DNA of 64,000 nucleotides from Microbacterium sp. cf046 (GTDB lineage: Bacteria > Actinomycetota > Actinomycetes > Actinomycetales > Microbacteriaceae): assembly GCF_900114345.1 (NCBI RefSeq), contig NZ_FOZJ01000001.1, positions 186,001-250,000 of the forward strand, given 5' to 3'. The translations under genes were made by a program, and so were the position numbers. Under the pieces are notes generated by a model that had not been told where the DNA came from, ran no database searches, and saw only the letters and a list, made by a program, of their open reading frames with translations. Numbering within the stretch: position 1 is the stretch's first letter; each line of letters begins with the position of its first letter. Shown here in pieces: positions 1 to 9,494 of the stretch.

Positions 1-433
1 CGATCGTGATCACGGCGGTGAGGTCGTCGCGCAGGCGGATCGTCGCCTCGTGCTCGCCCACGGCCTTGATCGGCGACGTGATGTGGATCTTGCGCTTGTC
101 GAGATCGCCCAGGCCTGCGGCCTTGACGGCGTCAGCGACATCGCCGGTCTTGACCGAGCCGAACAGGCGCCCTTCGGCGCCCGCCTTGACGGTGAGCTTG
201 ACCTTGTTGGACTCGAGGGCGTCCTTGAGCGCGACGGCCTCTTCGTGGTCGTGGATCACGCGGGCTTCGCGGCCGGCGCGGATCGACGCGACCTGCTTCT
301 CGCCACCGCGGCTCCACGCCACTGCGTATCCCTGGGGGATCAGGTAGTTGCGGGCGTACCCGTTCTTGACCTCGACCACGTCGCCGGCGCTTCCGAGCCC
401 GGCGACCTCGTTCGTGAGAATGAGCTTCGACAT
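1..433 (-). CDS. rplI: 50S ribosomal protein L9 (3' end outside window)
   Basis: Structural protein of the large ribosomal subunit, bound to 23S rRNA. The visible 144 codons start at ATG (431-433) with [18 protein letters not shown], the typical L9 N-terminal RNA-binding domain including the [17 protein letters not shown] signature around residues 18-35. The rest is the long helix and the C-terminal domain. The family is usually about 150 aa, so only a few residues are lost at the window edge. It is the last visible gene of the operon rpsF-ssb-rpsR-rplI, 9 nt after the rpsR stop, so it is probably co-transcribed. Identification is secure. Confidence 0.96.
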   Translation of the reverse strand, partial: MSKLILTNEVAGLGSAGDVVEVKNGYARNYLIPQGYAVAWSRGGEKQVASIRAGREARVIHDHEEAVALKDALESNKVKLTVKAGAEGRLFGSVKTGDVADAVKAAGLGDLDKRKIHITSPIKAVGEHEATIRLRDDLTAVITI

Positions 434-442
434 ATCCCGTCC

Positions 443-697
443 CTACCTGCCGGCGCCGGCGTAGGGCAGGAGTGCCATCTCGCGCGCGTTCTTGATGGCG
501 CGGGCGATGAGGCGCTGCTCCTGCACGGAGACACCGGTGATACGACGGGCGCGGATCTTCCCGCGCTCCGAGATGAACTTGCGCAGCGTGGCGACGTCCT
601 TGTAGTCGATCACGCCGACGCGGGTCGGCTTCGCGGGAGCGGCGTTCTTCGCGCCCTTCCGCGGCTTGCGGCGGTCGCCGCTTGACTTTCCAGCCAT
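443..697 (-). CDS. rpsR: 30S ribosomal protein S18, cysteine-free form
   Basis: Small-subunit ribosomal protein that binds 16S rRNA together with S6, which is encoded upstream in the same operon. The 84-aa protein has the diagnostic core [19 protein letters not shown] (about residues 30-48) followed by RARRITGVS and the C-terminal [14 protein letters not shown]. Its basic N-terminus has no cysteines, so it lacks the CxxC zinc-binding pair of zinc-dependent (C+) S18 proteins and is a C- form. C- paralogues are known from actinobacteria as zinc-independent versions. It follows ssb after a 109-nt gap that contains a dispersed repeat unit. Confidence 0.96.
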   Translation of the reverse strand: MAGKSSGDRRKPRKGAKNAAPAKPTRVGVIDYKDVATLRKFISERGKIRARRITGVSVQEQRLIARAIKNAREMALLPYAGAGR

Positions 698-761
698 GGT
701 TGTTCCTTTACTTGAAGATTGATGAACGGATGCCTCGCGCTGAGGCGTCTGCGATCGTCTG

Positions 762-802
762 GGTCTCGATGCGGCGCGCGGACGCGCCTACTCGACCACC
801 GG
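762..802 (-). repeat. Dispersed 39-nt REP-like unit (single copy)
   Basis: On the minus strand this reads CGGTGGTCGAGTAGG, then an internal GC-rich inverted repeat, then CATCGAGACC. It is the same unit found several times near the parS sites at 28 kb. Each unit folds into an imperfect hairpin. It lies in the ssb-rpsR intergenic gap, inside the ribosomal operon. Confidence 0.7.
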
Positions 803-806
803 GTGC

Positions 807-1316
807 CTAGAACGGCGTGTCGTCGCCGTAGGCGCCGGGGGCGGCCCACGAGTCGCCGCTGCCGCTGCTCGAACCGCCGGCCGCCGGAGCGGACTGCGTG
901 CCGGGCGTCGACCACGGCTCGTCCGAGACCTGGCCGCGGGACTGCCCGCCGCCGGCCGCGCGCGTCACCTGTGCGGTGGCGTAGCGGAGCGAGGGGCCGA
1001 TCTCGTCGACCTCGAGCTCGATCGCGGTGCGCTTCTCGCCCTCACGGGTCTCGTAGGAGCGCTGCTTGAGACGACCGGTCGCGATGACGCGGGAGCCCTT
1101 GGTCAGCGACCCTGCGACGTGCTCGGCGAACTCGCGCCACACGCTCGCGCGGAGGAACAGCGCTTCGCCGTCCTTCCACTCGTTGGCCTGACGGTCGAAG
1201 TTGCGCGGCGTCGACGCGATCGTGAAGTTCGCGACGGGGAGTCCGTTCTGCGTGTAGCGCAGTTCGGGATCAGCCGTGAGGTTTCCCACGACGGTGATGA
1301 TCGTCTCGCCGGCCAT
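807..1316 (-). CDS. ssb: Single-stranded DNA-binding protein
   Basis: Binds and protects single-stranded DNA during replication, recombination and repair. The 169-aa protein starts [22 protein letters not shown], a typical actinobacterial SSB N-terminus. An OB-fold fills about residues 1-110, with the conserved [12 protein letters not shown] helix and [15 protein letters not shown] strand. A Gly/Ser/Ala-rich linker follows, ending in the acidic tip DDTPF. That tip is the conserved docking peptide for repair and replication partners. Placement between rpsF and rpsR is classical. rpsF lies 5 nt upstream, so the two are co-transcribed. Confidence 0.97.
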   Translation of the reverse strand: MAGETIITVVGNLTADPELRYTQNGLPVANFTIASTPRNFDRQANEWKDGEALFLRASVWREFAEHVAGSLTKGSRVIATGRLKQRSYETREGEKRTAIELEVDEIGPSLRYATAQVTRAAGGGQSRGQVSDEPWSTPGTQSAPAAGGSSSGSGDSWAAPGAYGDDTPF

Positions 1317-1321
1317 CGTCG

Positions 1322-1705
1322 CTACGCGTCCTGCTTGACGGGCTTGGCGGGGCGGGCTGCCTTGCGGGCTGCCTTCTCCTCGGCGCGCACGCGCTCGGAC
1401 TCGATCAGGGCGATCGCTTCCTCGGCGCGCAGGACCTTGGTGCGCATGACGGTCTCGCTGAGCTTCAGCTGACGGTCGAGCTCCTGAGTCGCTGCGCTGG
1501 TCGCGGTGAAGGCGACGACGGCGTAGATGCCCTCGTTCTTCTTCTGGATCTCGTACGCAAGACGGCGCTTGCCCCAGATGTCGACCTTGTCGATCGAGCC
1601 ACCGTCGTTCGTGATGACCTTCAAGAACTTGTCGAGGTTCGGAGCGACCTGTCGCTCATCGATCTCGGGGCTCAGAATGACCATGAGTTCGTACTGGTGC
1701 GTCAC
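1322..1705 (-). CDS. rpsF: 30S ribosomal protein S6
   Basis: Small-subunit ribosomal protein, partner of S18. The start is GTG (1703-1705), supported by an excellent minus-strand Shine-Dalgarno AGGAGG about 7 nt upstream (complement of 1712-1717). The N-terminus [18 protein letters not shown] and the segment [16 protein letters not shown] (about residues 38-53) are typical of S6. The protein is 127 aa, with a lysine/alanine-rich C-terminal tail of about 25 residues beyond the usual core, common in actinobacteria. It is the first gene of the rpsF-ssb-rpsR-rplI operon. Confidence 0.96.
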   Translation of the reverse strand: MTHQYELMVILSPEIDERQVAPNLDKFLKVITNDGGSIDKVDIWGKRRLAYEIQKKNEGIYAVVAFTATSAATQELDRQLKLSETVMRTKVLRAEEAIALIESERVRAEEKAARKAARPAKPVKQDA

Positions 1706-1863
1706 TAACCCACCTCCTTCGGACTAGAACGGCCGCCGAGCATCTCTCGACAGCAGGAGGGTGTGTGCACGTCGCCCGGCGTGCGCACGCAGGGGTGCGG
1801 TCCGGACAACCCTCCTATGCTACCGGATGCCGCGCCTGAGCCCGAATCCGGGCCGGATGGGCT

Positions 1864-3018
1864 TCATGAGAGGAAGGCGTCCAGCCATGCCCGGTCGGCA
1901 TCCCGGGCGGGCGGGGCGAGGGGGTACGCCGCAGGCGTGGCCGAGAACGAGATCGGATGCCGCACCCCCGGCATCCGCTCACCATCGGCGCCCGCCGACA
2001 CGACCGGATCGAGCCCGAGCTCGTCGGCCCACGCGAATGCCTCGCCGACGTCGAGGATCGGCGCGCACGGGACACCGGCCGCGGTGAGCAGGTCGTACCA
2101 GTCGCGGGCTGAGCGGGCGGCCAGTGCGGCTTCGAGCGCGGGTCGCAGTTCCTCGCGGTTCGCGGCGCGCGCACGCGAGGTCGCGTAGCGGTGGTCGGCT
2201 GCCAGGGCGGGCGCGGCGAGCGCGTTGCACAGCCGTGCGAACTGCCCGTCGTTGCCGACCGCGATCACGAGCTCGCCCTCCCCGGTGCGAAACGGTCCGT
2301 ACGGGAAGATGCTGGGGTGATCGTTGCCCAGTCGCTGCGGGACGACGCCGGCGAGCGCATACGCTCCGGACTGGTTGACGAGGGCCGACAGCGCGGAGGA
2401 CAGGAGATTGACCTCGATCCGCTGGCCCTCGCCGGTCGCCTCGCGGTGGCGCAGTGCGGCCAGGATGCCGACCGCGGCGTGCAGTCCCGTCACGACGTCG
2501 ACGATCGCGACTCCGGCCTTGGTGGGCTCGCCGTCGCGCGGACCGGTGACGCTCATGAGCCCGGAGAGCGCCTGGGCGAGCACGTCGTAGCCGGGCAGGT
2601 CCGAGCCCGGCCCCCACCCGCTGATCGAGGCGTAGACCACACCCGGGTTGTGCGCCTTCACGCTCGCGTAGTCGAGTCCGAAGTGCGCGGTCCCGCCCGG
2701 CTTGAAGTTCTCGATCATCACGTCTGCCCGGCCGGCGAGCCGCTGAGCGGTCGCCCGGCCCGCGGCGTCGTGCAGATCGAGGGTCACCGCGCGCTTGTTG
2801 CGGTTCACCGACAGGTAGTAGGTCGCCTCGTCGCCATGCGCTCCGGCGCGGGTGGGCGGCATCCAATGGCGGGTCTCGTCGCCGGCGGGTCCTTCGACTT
2901 TGACGACCGTCGCGCCGAGGTCGCCGAGCAGCATGGTGCAGTACGGCCCGGCGAGCACGCGCGAGAAGTCCGCGACGATCAGCCCGGCGAGCGGGCCTGC
3001 GGCCGCGGCATTCGTCAC
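1864..3018 (-). CDS. Class III CoA-transferase (CaiB/BaiF family)
   Basis: Predicted to move CoA between carboxylic acids through an aspartyl-CoA thioester. GTG start at 3016-3018, 384 aa. The N-terminus GPLAGLIVADFSRVLAGPYC is the family CoA-binding segment. MIENFKPG (about residues 101-108) is a conserved signature. The catalytic aspartate is probably D174 in KAGVAIVDVVTG. The start overlaps the stop of the upstream acyl-CoA dehydrogenase by 4 nt (GTGA), which indicates translational coupling. With a glutaryl-CoA-dehydrogenase-like partner, a glutarate CoA-transferase role resembling human SUGCT is a reasonable inference. The substrate cannot be read from sequence alone; formyl-, carnitine- or methylacyl-CoA relatives are alternatives. 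Confidence 0.88.
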   Translation of the reverse strand: MTNAAAAGPLAGLIVADFSRVLAGPYCTMLLGDLGATVVKVEGPAGDETRHWMPPTRAGAHGDEATYYLSVNRNKRAVTLDLHDAAGRATAQRLAGRADVMIENFKPGGTAHFGLDYASVKAHNPGVVYASISGWGPGSDLPGYDVLAQALSGLMSVTGPRDGEPTKAGVAIVDVVTGLHAAVGILAALRHREATGEGQRIEVNLLSSALSALVNQSGAYALAGVVPQRLGNDHPSIFPYGPFRTGEGELVIAVGNDGQFARLCNALAAPALAADHRYATSRARAANREELRPALEAALAARSARDWYDLLTAAGVPCAPILDVGEAFAWADELGLDPVVSAGADGERMPGVRHPISFSATPAAYPLAPPARDADRAWLDAFLS

Positions 3019-4205
3019 CGGAATGCCCCGATGCCGGTGAGGTGCTCTCCGAGGATCAGGGTGTGCACCTCGTCGGTGCCCTCGTAGGTGCGCACGGACT
3101 CCAGGTTCGCGGCATGGCGGATGGGGGAGTGCTCGATCAGCACGCCGTTGCCGCCGAGGATCGTGCGGGCCTCTCGGGCGATCGCGATCGCCTCCCGCAC
3201 GTTGTTCAGCTTGCCGAGCGAGATCTGCACCGGGGTGAGCCGGCCGGCGTCCTTCAGGCGGCCGAGGTGCAGGGCCAGCAGTGCGCCCTTCTGCAGCTCC
3301 ACGACCATGTCGACGAGCTTCTGCTGCGTCAGCTGGAATCCGGCGATCGGTCGGCCGAACTGCTCCCGCTCGAGGGCGTATCGCAGTGCGGCCTCGTAGC
3401 TGTCGCGCCCGGCGCCCAGCGCTCCCCACACGATGCCGTAGCGGGCTTCGTTCAGCGCCGAGAACGGCCCGCGCAGACCGCGTGCGCCGGGAAGCAGAGC
3501 GGATTCGGGCAGCCTGACGTCGTCGAAGTGCAGCTCCGCCTGGATCGACGCGCGCATCGACAGCTTGGGCTCGAGCACGGAGACATGGAAGCCGGGCGCG
3601 TCGGTCGGCACGATGAACCCGCGGACCCCGTCGTCGGTCTGCGCCCACACCACGGCGAGCGCCGCGATCGATGCGAGGCCGATCCAGCGCTTGGATCCGG
3701 TCAGCACCCAATCCGACCCGTCCCGCCGCGCGAAGGTCTTCATGCTCGACGGGTCGGAGCCTGCGGTCGGCTCGGTCAACCCGAAGCTGCCGATCGCCTC
3801 GCCGCACGCCATGCGCGGCAGCCATTCCTGCTTCTGCTCTTCGCTGCCCCAGCGGTGGATCGAACCCATCGCGAGCGACCCCTGCACCGACACGAAGGTG
3901 CGCAGCCCTGAGTCGCCGGCCTCCAGTTCGAGCGCCGCCAGCCCGTATTCGACGGCGCTGCGACCGGGGCATCCGTACCCCTCGAGGTTCATGCCCAGCA
4001 CGCCCAGCTCGCCGAATGCGGGCGCGAGCTCGGCGGGGAAGTGCGCGCGGTCGAACCAGTCGGCGATGTTCGGGCGGATCTCGGCGTCGACGAACGAGCG
4101 CACCCGGTCGCGGACGGCCAGTTCGCCGGCGCTCAGCAGCGCATCGATCGCGAGGACGTCGGATGCCGTCCGCAGCGCCCCGATCTCACGTCGGTCGTTC
4201 GTCAT
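3015..4205 (-). CDS. Acyl-CoA dehydrogenase, glutaryl-CoA dehydrogenase-like
   Basis: FAD-dependent oxidation of a short acyl-CoA; in the glutaryl-CoA subfamily this is coupled to decarboxylation to crotonyl-CoA. The 396-aa protein carries FGLTEPTAGSDPSSM (about residues 140-154, flavin/substrate region), RYGIVWGALGAG and REQFGRPIAGFQL. The catalytic base is predicted to be E375 in RTYEGTDEVHTLILGE. This position and context match the glutaryl-CoA dehydrogenase group rather than medium-chain enzymes. EGYGCPG near residue 75 is also typical of that group. It is the first gene of a two-gene operon with the CoA-transferase. Subfamily assignment is good; in vivo substrate is inferred. Confidence 0.9.
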   Translation of the reverse strand: MTNDRREIGALRTASDVLAIDALLSAGELAVRDRVRSFVDAEIRPNIADWFDRAHFPAELAPAFGELGVLGMNLEGYGCPGRSAVEYGLAALELEAGDSGLRTFVSVQGSLAMGSIHRWGSEEQKQEWLPRMACGEAIGSFGLTEPTAGSDPSSMKTFARRDGSDWVLTGSKRWIGLASIAALAVVWAQTDDGVRGFIVPTDAPGFHVSVLEPKLSMRASIQAELHFDDVRLPESALLPGARGLRGPFSALNEARYGIVWGALGAGRDSYEAALRYALEREQFGRPIAGFQLTQQKLVDMVVELQKGALLALHLGRLKDAGRLTPVQISLGKLNNVREAIAIAREARTILGGNGVLIEHSPIRHAANLESVRTYEGTDEVHTLILGEHLTGIGAFR

Positions 4206-4404
4206 GACGCCTCCTCCTCGAGCCCCTCCTATCGTGCCGTCTCCGGCCGCGGCGCGGGGAATCCGCTGGGAGATTGCGACGGTTCGGGCGGTCGCGCCGC
4301 GATGTCAGGGCGATCCGTGCCGGATCCTCGACGCCTTCGCGCACGTCCTGCCGGACCGGCCCGGAGTACCGTGTGAGCATGCGGTCGGGACTCGGCGGAC
4401 TCAC

Positions 4405-5634
4405 GTGAGCGCGGTCCCGTTCGATCCTCGTCCGCTCGTCGAGCCGGTGGACCGCAACGCGGTGCGCGAGTACACCCGCCGGCTGCGTCAGAGCGGGGCG
4501 GTCGGCTCCGTCTTCAGCTCGGGAGCCCGCACCGTGGCGATCATCATGGGCGCCGCGTTCTTCATCGTGTTCGGCTCCGTGTTCATCACGGTGGCCGCGT
4601 CCATCCTGAGCGCCCTGGCATCGATCGGGTCGGGCGACATCGGCGGCCCGCTGATCATCAGCGCGATCGGAGCCGTCCTGCCGATCCTGGTGGTCGGCGG
4701 TGCGATGGCGGCCATCGTGATCGCGGTGGTGCGCGGTGGCCTCGGCGGCCAGGAGCGCTGGTATCGGCTGAGCAGATTCGCGGCGGCGAACGGCATGACC
4801 TTCCTCCCATCGCTGCCCGCGCCCGCACTGCCGGGCATGATCTTCAACGTCGGCGGCGCGCGGTCCTCGAGCGACCTCGTCCGCGGGGAGGAGCCGCGAT
4901 TCGTCGAGTTCGCGAACTACCAGTACACGACCGGCTCGGGCAAGAATCGCACGACTCACCGCTGGGGATATGTCGCGATCAAGCTCGACGTGCCGCTGCC
5001 GAACATCGTGCTCGACGCGACGAGCAACAACAGTCTCTTCGGCTCGAACCTGCCGGCCACGTTCGACCGGGACCAGAAGCTCAGTCTCGAGGGCGATTTC
5101 GACCAGCACTTCTCGCTGTACTGCCCGGAAGGCTACGAGCAGGACGCCCTGTACCTGTTCACACCCGACATCATGGCCCGCTTCATCGACCATGCCGCGG
5201 CCCTGGATGTGGAGATCGTGGACGACTGGCTCTTCCTCTACGGCAAGCGCGAGTTCTCCAGCCTCGACCCGGCGACGTGGGCCTGGCTGTTCTCGGTCGT
5301 CGCGGCGCTTCTTGACAAGTTCGCGCAGTGGGCGCGCTGGCGCGACGAGAAGCTGCAGACGGATGCCGCGGCGTTCGGTGCCGCCACGCCGGGTGCAGGC
5401 GTCGCCGGTGTGGCGGCGGTCGCCGGCGATCCGGCATCCGCAACCGCGACCGCGCTGCCGTTCGCCGCCCCGACGCAGGCGCTCGGACCTCCACCCGGCG
5501 TGGCACTGTCCGGCCGCCGCCTCAAGCGCGGCGTGCCGTGGGGTGCGATCGTCGTGCTCGGGGTGTTCGCGGCGTTCTGGCTCGCAGGCCAGTTCGGCCT
5601 GTTCGAGGTGTTCTTCGGGATGCTGAGTCCCTGA
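4405..5634 (+). CDS. Uncharacterised membrane protein
   Basis: I do not recognise a named family. The GTG at 4405 is the first reasonable start in this frame and gives 409 aa. Two hydrophobic segments lie at about residues 35-62 and 75-100. A long soluble domain follows (YRLSRFAAANGM, then HRWGYVAIKLDVPLPN, then HFSLYCPEGYEQDALYLFTPDIMA). One amphipathic/hydrophobic stretch around residue 295, an Ala-rich linker, and a terminal membrane helix (WGAIVVLGVFAAFWLAGQFG) complete it. It stands alone, divergent from the acyl-CoA dehydrogenase and convergent with the ABC transporter operon. A downstream start is possible. No function is proposed. Confidence 0.75.
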   Translation: MSAVPFDPRPLVEPVDRNAVREYTRRLRQSGAVGSVFSSGARTVAIIMGAAFFIVFGSVFITVAASILSALASIGSGDIGGPLIISAIGAVLPILVVGGAMAAIVIAVVRGGLGGQERWYRLSRFAAANGMTFLPSLPAPALPGMIFNVGGARSSSDLVRGEEPRFVEFANYQYTTGSGKNRTTHRWGYVAIKLDVPLPNIVLDATSNNSLFGSNLPATFDRDQKLSLEGDFDQHFSLYCPEGYEQDALYLFTPDIMARFIDHAAALDVEIVDDWLFLYGKREFSSLDPATWAWLFSVVAALLDKFAQWARWRDEKLQTDAAAFGAATPGAGVAGVAAVAGDPASATATALPFAAPTQALGPPPGVALSGRRLKRGVPWGAIVVLGVFAAFWLAGQFGLFEVFFGMLSP

Positions 5635-5649
5635 CGGCTCGGCGGCGGG

Positions 5650-7320
5650 TCAGCTCTCCCGCGTGGCGTCCCAGACGGCACGGCGTGCGGCCTGCTCCAC
5701 GGGGTCGGGGACCGGCAGCGAGGCGATGAGGCGCTTCGTGTAGGCGTCCTGGGGGTTGCCGAGCACTTGCGCGGTCGGACCCTCCTCGGCGATCTCGCCG
5801 TTGTGCAGCACGACGATGCTGTGCGCCAGCAGGTCGACCACTGCGAGGTCGTGCGTGATGAACAGCGTGGCGAAGCCGAAGCGCTCCTGCAGCTCGCGGA
5901 AGAGCTCCAGCACCCGGGCCTGCACCGACACGTCCAGTGCGCTCGTCGGCTCGTCAGCGATCAGCAGCTTCGGGTCGAGGGCGAGCGCCCGCGCGAGCGA
6001 GGCCCGCTGGCGCTGCCCGCCGGAGAGTTCATGCGGATAGCGCTCCGCGAAGGCCTTCGGCAGCTGAACGGCCTCCAGGAGCTCATCGACCTTGGAGCGC
6101 GCGGCATCCGCGTCCTTCATGTCGGTGTGCACGATGAGCGGCTCGGCGACGTTCTGGGCGATCGTCAGCAGCGGGTTGAAGCTCGTGGCGGGGTCTTGGA
6201 AGACGAACCCCAGCTCCTTGCGCTGACGCTTGAAATCCCGCTCCTTGACGCCGAGCATCTCGGTGCCGAGGACGCGCAGAGACCCGCCGGCGACAGGCGT
6301 GAGGCCGGCGATGGCGCGGCCGATCGTGGTCTTGCCCGAGCCGCTCTCGCCGACAAGCCCGAGCACCTCGCCGGGGCCGATCTTGAAGCTGACGCGGTCG
6401 ACTGCCCGGAACGCGGCGCGCCGGAATCGGCCGGCGTACTCGATCACGAGATCCTGCGCGACGACGATCGGCTCGGCCGTGGTCGATCCTTCCGGCAGCT
6501 GCCGGTCGCTGATCTCGAGCCGCGGTACGGCGGCGAGCAGCTTCTTGGTGTACTCGTGGGTCGGGGCGGCGAAGAGCTCGGTCGCGGTGGCGGTCTCGAC
6601 GATCTCGCCGTCGAGCATGACGGCGACCCGGTCGGCGAGGTCGGCGACGACGCCCATGTTGTGGGTGATCAGCACGATCGCGGTGCCGTCCTCGTCGCGA
6701 AGGCGGCGAAGCAGCTCGAGGATCTCCGCCTGCACGGTCACATCGAGTGCCGTGGTGGGCTCGTCGGCGATGATCACGGTCGGGTCGAGCGCGAGCGCCG
6801 TCGCGATCACGATGCGCTGCTTCTGTCCGCCCGAGAACTGGTGCGGATAGTCGTCCACGCGGTGCTCGGCATCGGGGATGCCGACGCGTCGCAGCATCTC
6901 GATGGCGTGCGCGCGCGCTTCGGATTTCGTGTACTTGCCGTGGGCACGCAGGCCCTCGGCGAGCTGCCAGCCCACGGTGAAGACCGGGTTCAGTGCGGTC
7001 GAAGGCTCCTGGAAGATCATCGCGGCCTTCGTGCCGCGCACGTCGCGCAGCTCCTTCTTGCCGAGCCCGACCACGTCGGTGCCGTCGAGGATGACCGCGC
7101 CGCCCATCCGGGCCGTCTCAGGCAGGAGCCCGAGGATCGTCCGCGCGGTGACGGTCTTGCCGCTGCCGGACTCGCCGACGATCGCGAGCACCTCGCCCCG
7201 ACGCACGTCGAGGGTCACGCCGCGGACGGCGTGCACATCGCCGCCGTCGGTCGCGAACGACACGTCGAGTTCGCGGATGTCGACCGCGAGGGCCTGGGAT
7301 GCTGCCGGCACGGCGGCCAT
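5650..7320 (-). CDS. Peptide/nickel-type ABC transporter, fused double ATP-binding protein
   Basis: Energises the dipeptide/oligopeptide-type importer encoded upstream. The 556-aa protein is a fusion of two ATPase domains (DppD-like then DppF-like). The first has Walker A GESGSGKT near residue 49, signature QFSGGQKQR and Walker [13 protein letters not shown]. The second starts near residue 290 with [18 protein letters not shown] and [12 protein letters not shown]. The start ATG (7318-7320) shares one base with the TGA stop of the upstream permease, so the genes are coupled. A single tandem ATPase replacing separate D and F subunits is common in actinobacteria. Substrate class is inferred from family only. 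Confidence 0.93.
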   Translation of the reverse strand: MAAVPAASQALAVDIRELDVSFATDGGDVHAVRGVTLDVRRGEVLAIVGESGSGKTVTARTILGLLPETARMGGAVILDGTDVVGLGKKELRDVRGTKAAMIFQEPSTALNPVFTVGWQLAEGLRAHGKYTKSEARAHAIEMLRRVGIPDAEHRVDDYPHQFSGGQKQRIVIATALALDPTVIIADEPTTALDVTVQAEILELLRRLRDEDGTAIVLITHNMGVVADLADRVAVMLDGEIVETATATELFAAPTHEYTKKLLAAVPRLEISDRQLPEGSTTAEPIVVAQDLVIEYAGRFRRAAFRAVDRVSFKIGPGEVLGLVGESGSGKTTIGRAIAGLTPVAGGSLRVLGTEMLGVKERDFKRQRKELGFVFQDPATSFNPLLTIAQNVAEPLIVHTDMKDADAARSKVDELLEAVQLPKAFAERYPHELSGGQRQRASLARALALDPKLLIADEPTSALDVSVQARVLELFRELQERFGFATLFITHDLAVVDLLAHSIVVLHNGEIAEEGPTAQVLGNPQDAYTKRLIASLPVPDPVEQAARRAVWDATRES

Positions 7321-8312
7321 CACTCCACCTCTCCCATGAACTCGCGCGTGATCGGCTGCGAGGCGGCCACCGCGTCCGCCGGTGTCTGCTTGCCGGCCCG
7401 GCGACGGGCGCGCAGGCGCGGATCGGCGAGGTCGTTCAGGCTCTCGCCGATGAGCGTGATCCCGAGGATGGCGAGCAGGATCGCGACGCCCGGGGGTATG
7501 GCCGTCCACCAGATGCCGGCCGAGACGTCTCCGATCGACTCCTTCAGGTCGTAGCCCCACTCGGCGGCGGCCGTCGGCTCGATGCCGAACCCGAGGAAGC
7601 CGAGCGCAGCGAGCGTGGAGATGGCCTCCGAGGCGTTCAGCGTCACGATCAGCGGAAGCGAGCGGGTCGCGTTGCGCAGCACGTGCACGAACATGATGCG
7701 CGAGGTCGACGCGCCGATCACCTTCGCCGACTCGACGAACGCCTCCGCCTTGACGCGCACGACCTCGGAGCGGACGACGCGGAAGTACTGCGGGATGAAC
7801 ACGACCGTGATCGAGACTGCGGCGGCGAAGATTCCCGGCCACAGCCCGGACTGGCCGCCGCTGATCGCGATCGCCGCGACGATCGCGAGCAGGAGGGTCG
7901 GGAACGCGTAGATCGCATCGGCGATGACCACGAGCACGCGGTCCAGCCAGCCGCCCAGGTACCCGGAGACCAGCCCGAGGAAGATGCCGATGAAGACCGA
8001 GAGCACGAGCGCCACGATGATCACCAGCAGCGCCGTCTGCGCACCCCAGATCGTGCGGGAGAGCACGTCGTAGCCGCCGACGGTCGTGCCGAGCAGATGC
8101 TCCGGACTCGGTGGCTGCTGCGCGCCGAACAGGCCGTCCGGGCCGCGCAGCTGGGCGTAGCCATAGGGCGCCAGCCACGGCGCGAGGACTGCCAGGAGCA
8201 GGAAGATCGCAGTGAGCACGAGGCCGGCGACGAGCATGCCGCGCTGGAGGCCGACGCTCTGTCGCAGCTGGTGCACGACGGGCAGGCGATCGCGTAGGCG
8301 GGGCTTGGCCAT
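7320..8312 (-). CDS. Peptide-type ABC transporter permease (DppC/OppC-like)
   Basis: Inner-membrane channel subunit, 330 aa. One N-terminal membrane helix ([27 protein letters not shown]) precedes an extracytoplasmic segment with [15 protein letters not shown], the hallmark of DppC-type permeases. The membrane domain carries the ATPase-coupling loop [18 protein letters not shown] near residue 235-250. It lies 1 nt after the DppB-like gene and overlaps the ATPase gene by 1 nt, so it is an internal cistron of the transporter operon. Confidence 0.92.
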   Translation of the reverse strand: MAKPRLRDRLPVVHQLRQSVGLQRGMLVAGLVLTAIFLLLAVLAPWLAPYGYAQLRGPDGLFGAQQPPSPEHLLGTTVGGYDVLSRTIWGAQTALLVIIVALVLSVFIGIFLGLVSGYLGGWLDRVLVVIADAIYAFPTLLLAIVAAIAISGGQSGLWPGIFAAAVSITVVFIPQYFRVVRSEVVRVKAEAFVESAKVIGASTSRIMFVHVLRNATRSLPLIVTLNASEAISTLAALGFLGFGIEPTAAAEWGYDLKESIGDVSAGIWWTAIPPGVAILLAILGITLIGESLNDLADPRLRARRRAGKQTPADAVAASQPITREFMGEVE

Positions 8313-8313
8313 G

Positions 8314-9402
8314 TCAGTACCTCACCCTCGGGTCGAGGAACGCCGCGATCACGTCGACGATGAAGTTGGTGAGCGCGACGAGGATCGCGATGAGCGCCAC
8401 GATCCCCTGGACGGCGACGAAGTCGCGCGCGGCGAGATACTTGGTCAGCTGGAATCCGAGGCCCTGCCACTCGAATGTGGTCTCGGTCAGCACCGCGCCG
8501 CCGAGCAGCAGGGCGATCTGCAGGCCGATGACCGTGATGATCGGGATGAGGGCGGGCTTATACGCGTGCTTCCGCACGAGCCGGTACTCGCTGATGCCGC
8601 GCGACCGGGCCGCATCGATGTAGGGCATGTTGAAGGTGCCGATGACGTTCGTCCGCACCAGGCGGAGGAAGATGCCGGCGGTGACCAGGCCGAGCACCAT
8701 CGCGGGCAGCACGGCGTGCGAGATCACATCCTGCACGTACGCGGGATTCCCCGAGGCGATCGCATCGATCAGGTAGAAGCCCGTCCCGCCCTGCCGATTC
8801 AGGGCGATCTCGGTGCGCACGTCGGCGCGCCCGCTCACCGGGAACCAGCCGAGCCAGACCGAGAAGACGAGCTTGGCGAGCAGGCCGGCGAAGAACACCG
8901 GCGTCGCGTAGAAGAGGATCGCGCTGACGCGGAGGCCGGCATCCGGTGCGTGGTCGCGCTTGGCGGCGGCGATCATCCCCAGCGGAATGCCGACGATGAA
9001 GGCGATCAGCAGCGCGTAGACGACGAGCTCGAGCGTGGCCGTGCCGTACGTGATCAGCACGTCGGTGACCAGCCGGTTGTCGGTGAGGGTCGTGCCGAAG
9101 TTGCCGGTGAACACCTGGCCGAGGTACTCGATGTACTGCACGATGATCGGCCGGTCGTAGCCGGCTTCGTGGATGCGGTCGGCCAGCTGATCCGCGGGCA
9201 GGCGCCCGCCGAGCGCGGCCGTGATCGGATCGCCGGTGAGGCGGATCAGGAAGAAGACGAGGGTGACCAGGATGAACACGGTCGGGATGATCAGCAGGGC
9301 GCGTACCAGGAGGTACCGGCCGAGGGTTCCGCCCGATTTCGGTCTGCGCCGCGCGAGGAAGGCCGGTGGCTCCTCGACCGATGCGACGTCACTCGTCGTC
9401 AT
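8314..9402 (-). CDS. Peptide-type ABC transporter permease (DppB/OppB-like)
   Basis: Partner permease of the DppC-like subunit, 362 aa. It has a cytoplasmic N-terminal tail of about 30 residues, a first membrane helix ending VFFLIRLTGDP, the DppB-type motif QYIEYLGQVFTGNFGTT, and a C-terminal GGAVLTETTFEWQGLGF coupling/membrane region. The order on the minus strand is substrate-binding protein, this gene, DppC-like, ATPase, the standard layout. A strong hairpin lies between the binding-protein gene and this gene and may lower its expression relative to the binding protein. Confidence 0.92.
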   Translation of the reverse strand: MTTSDVASVEEPPAFLARRRPKSGGTLGRYLLVRALLIIPTVFILVTLVFFLIRLTGDPITAALGGRLPADQLADRIHEAGYDRPIIVQYIEYLGQVFTGNFGTTLTDNRLVTDVLITYGTATLELVVYALLIAFIVGIPLGMIAAAKRDHAPDAGLRVSAILFYATPVFFAGLLAKLVFSVWLGWFPVSGRADVRTEIALNRQGGTGFYLIDAIASGNPAYVQDVISHAVLPAMVLGLVTAGIFLRLVRTNVIGTFNMPYIDAARSRGISEYRLVRKHAYKPALIPIITVIGLQIALLLGGAVLTETTFEWQGLGFQLTKYLAARDFVAVQGIVALIAILVALTNFIVDVIAAFLDPRVRY

Positions 9403-9447
9403 GGATGAAGCCTATCTGTGGGGGCGGGAAGCCTGAGGGTGAGCATG

Positions 9448-9482
9448 CGATGGGGCGGCCCGGAATGCGAGCCGCCCCATCG
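9448..9482 (-). terminator. Intercistronic hairpin after the binding-protein gene
   Basis: Perfect 12-bp inverted repeat: CGATGGGGCGGC at 9448-9459 pairs with GCCGCCCCATCG at 9471-9482, with an 11-nt loop. It starts 12 nt after the binding-protein stop and has no U-tract. Such hairpins often stabilise the upstream mRNA and partly terminate, raising binding protein over membrane subunits. Confidence 0.7.
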
Positions 9483-9494
9483 TTCGAGCGATGA

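Noticed and set aside
1864..3972. A 702-aa reading of the CoA-transferase frame extending into the acyl-CoA dehydrogenase
   Set aside because: The upstream part is Arg/Ala-rich shadow of the dehydrogenase in another frame; the GTG at 3018 with 4-nt overlap is the natural start.
5650..8178. An 842-aa reading of the ABC ATPase frame
   Set aside because: The first 286 residues are low-complexity Arg/Ala shadow of the DppC-like permease; the true start is the ATG overlapping the permease stop.
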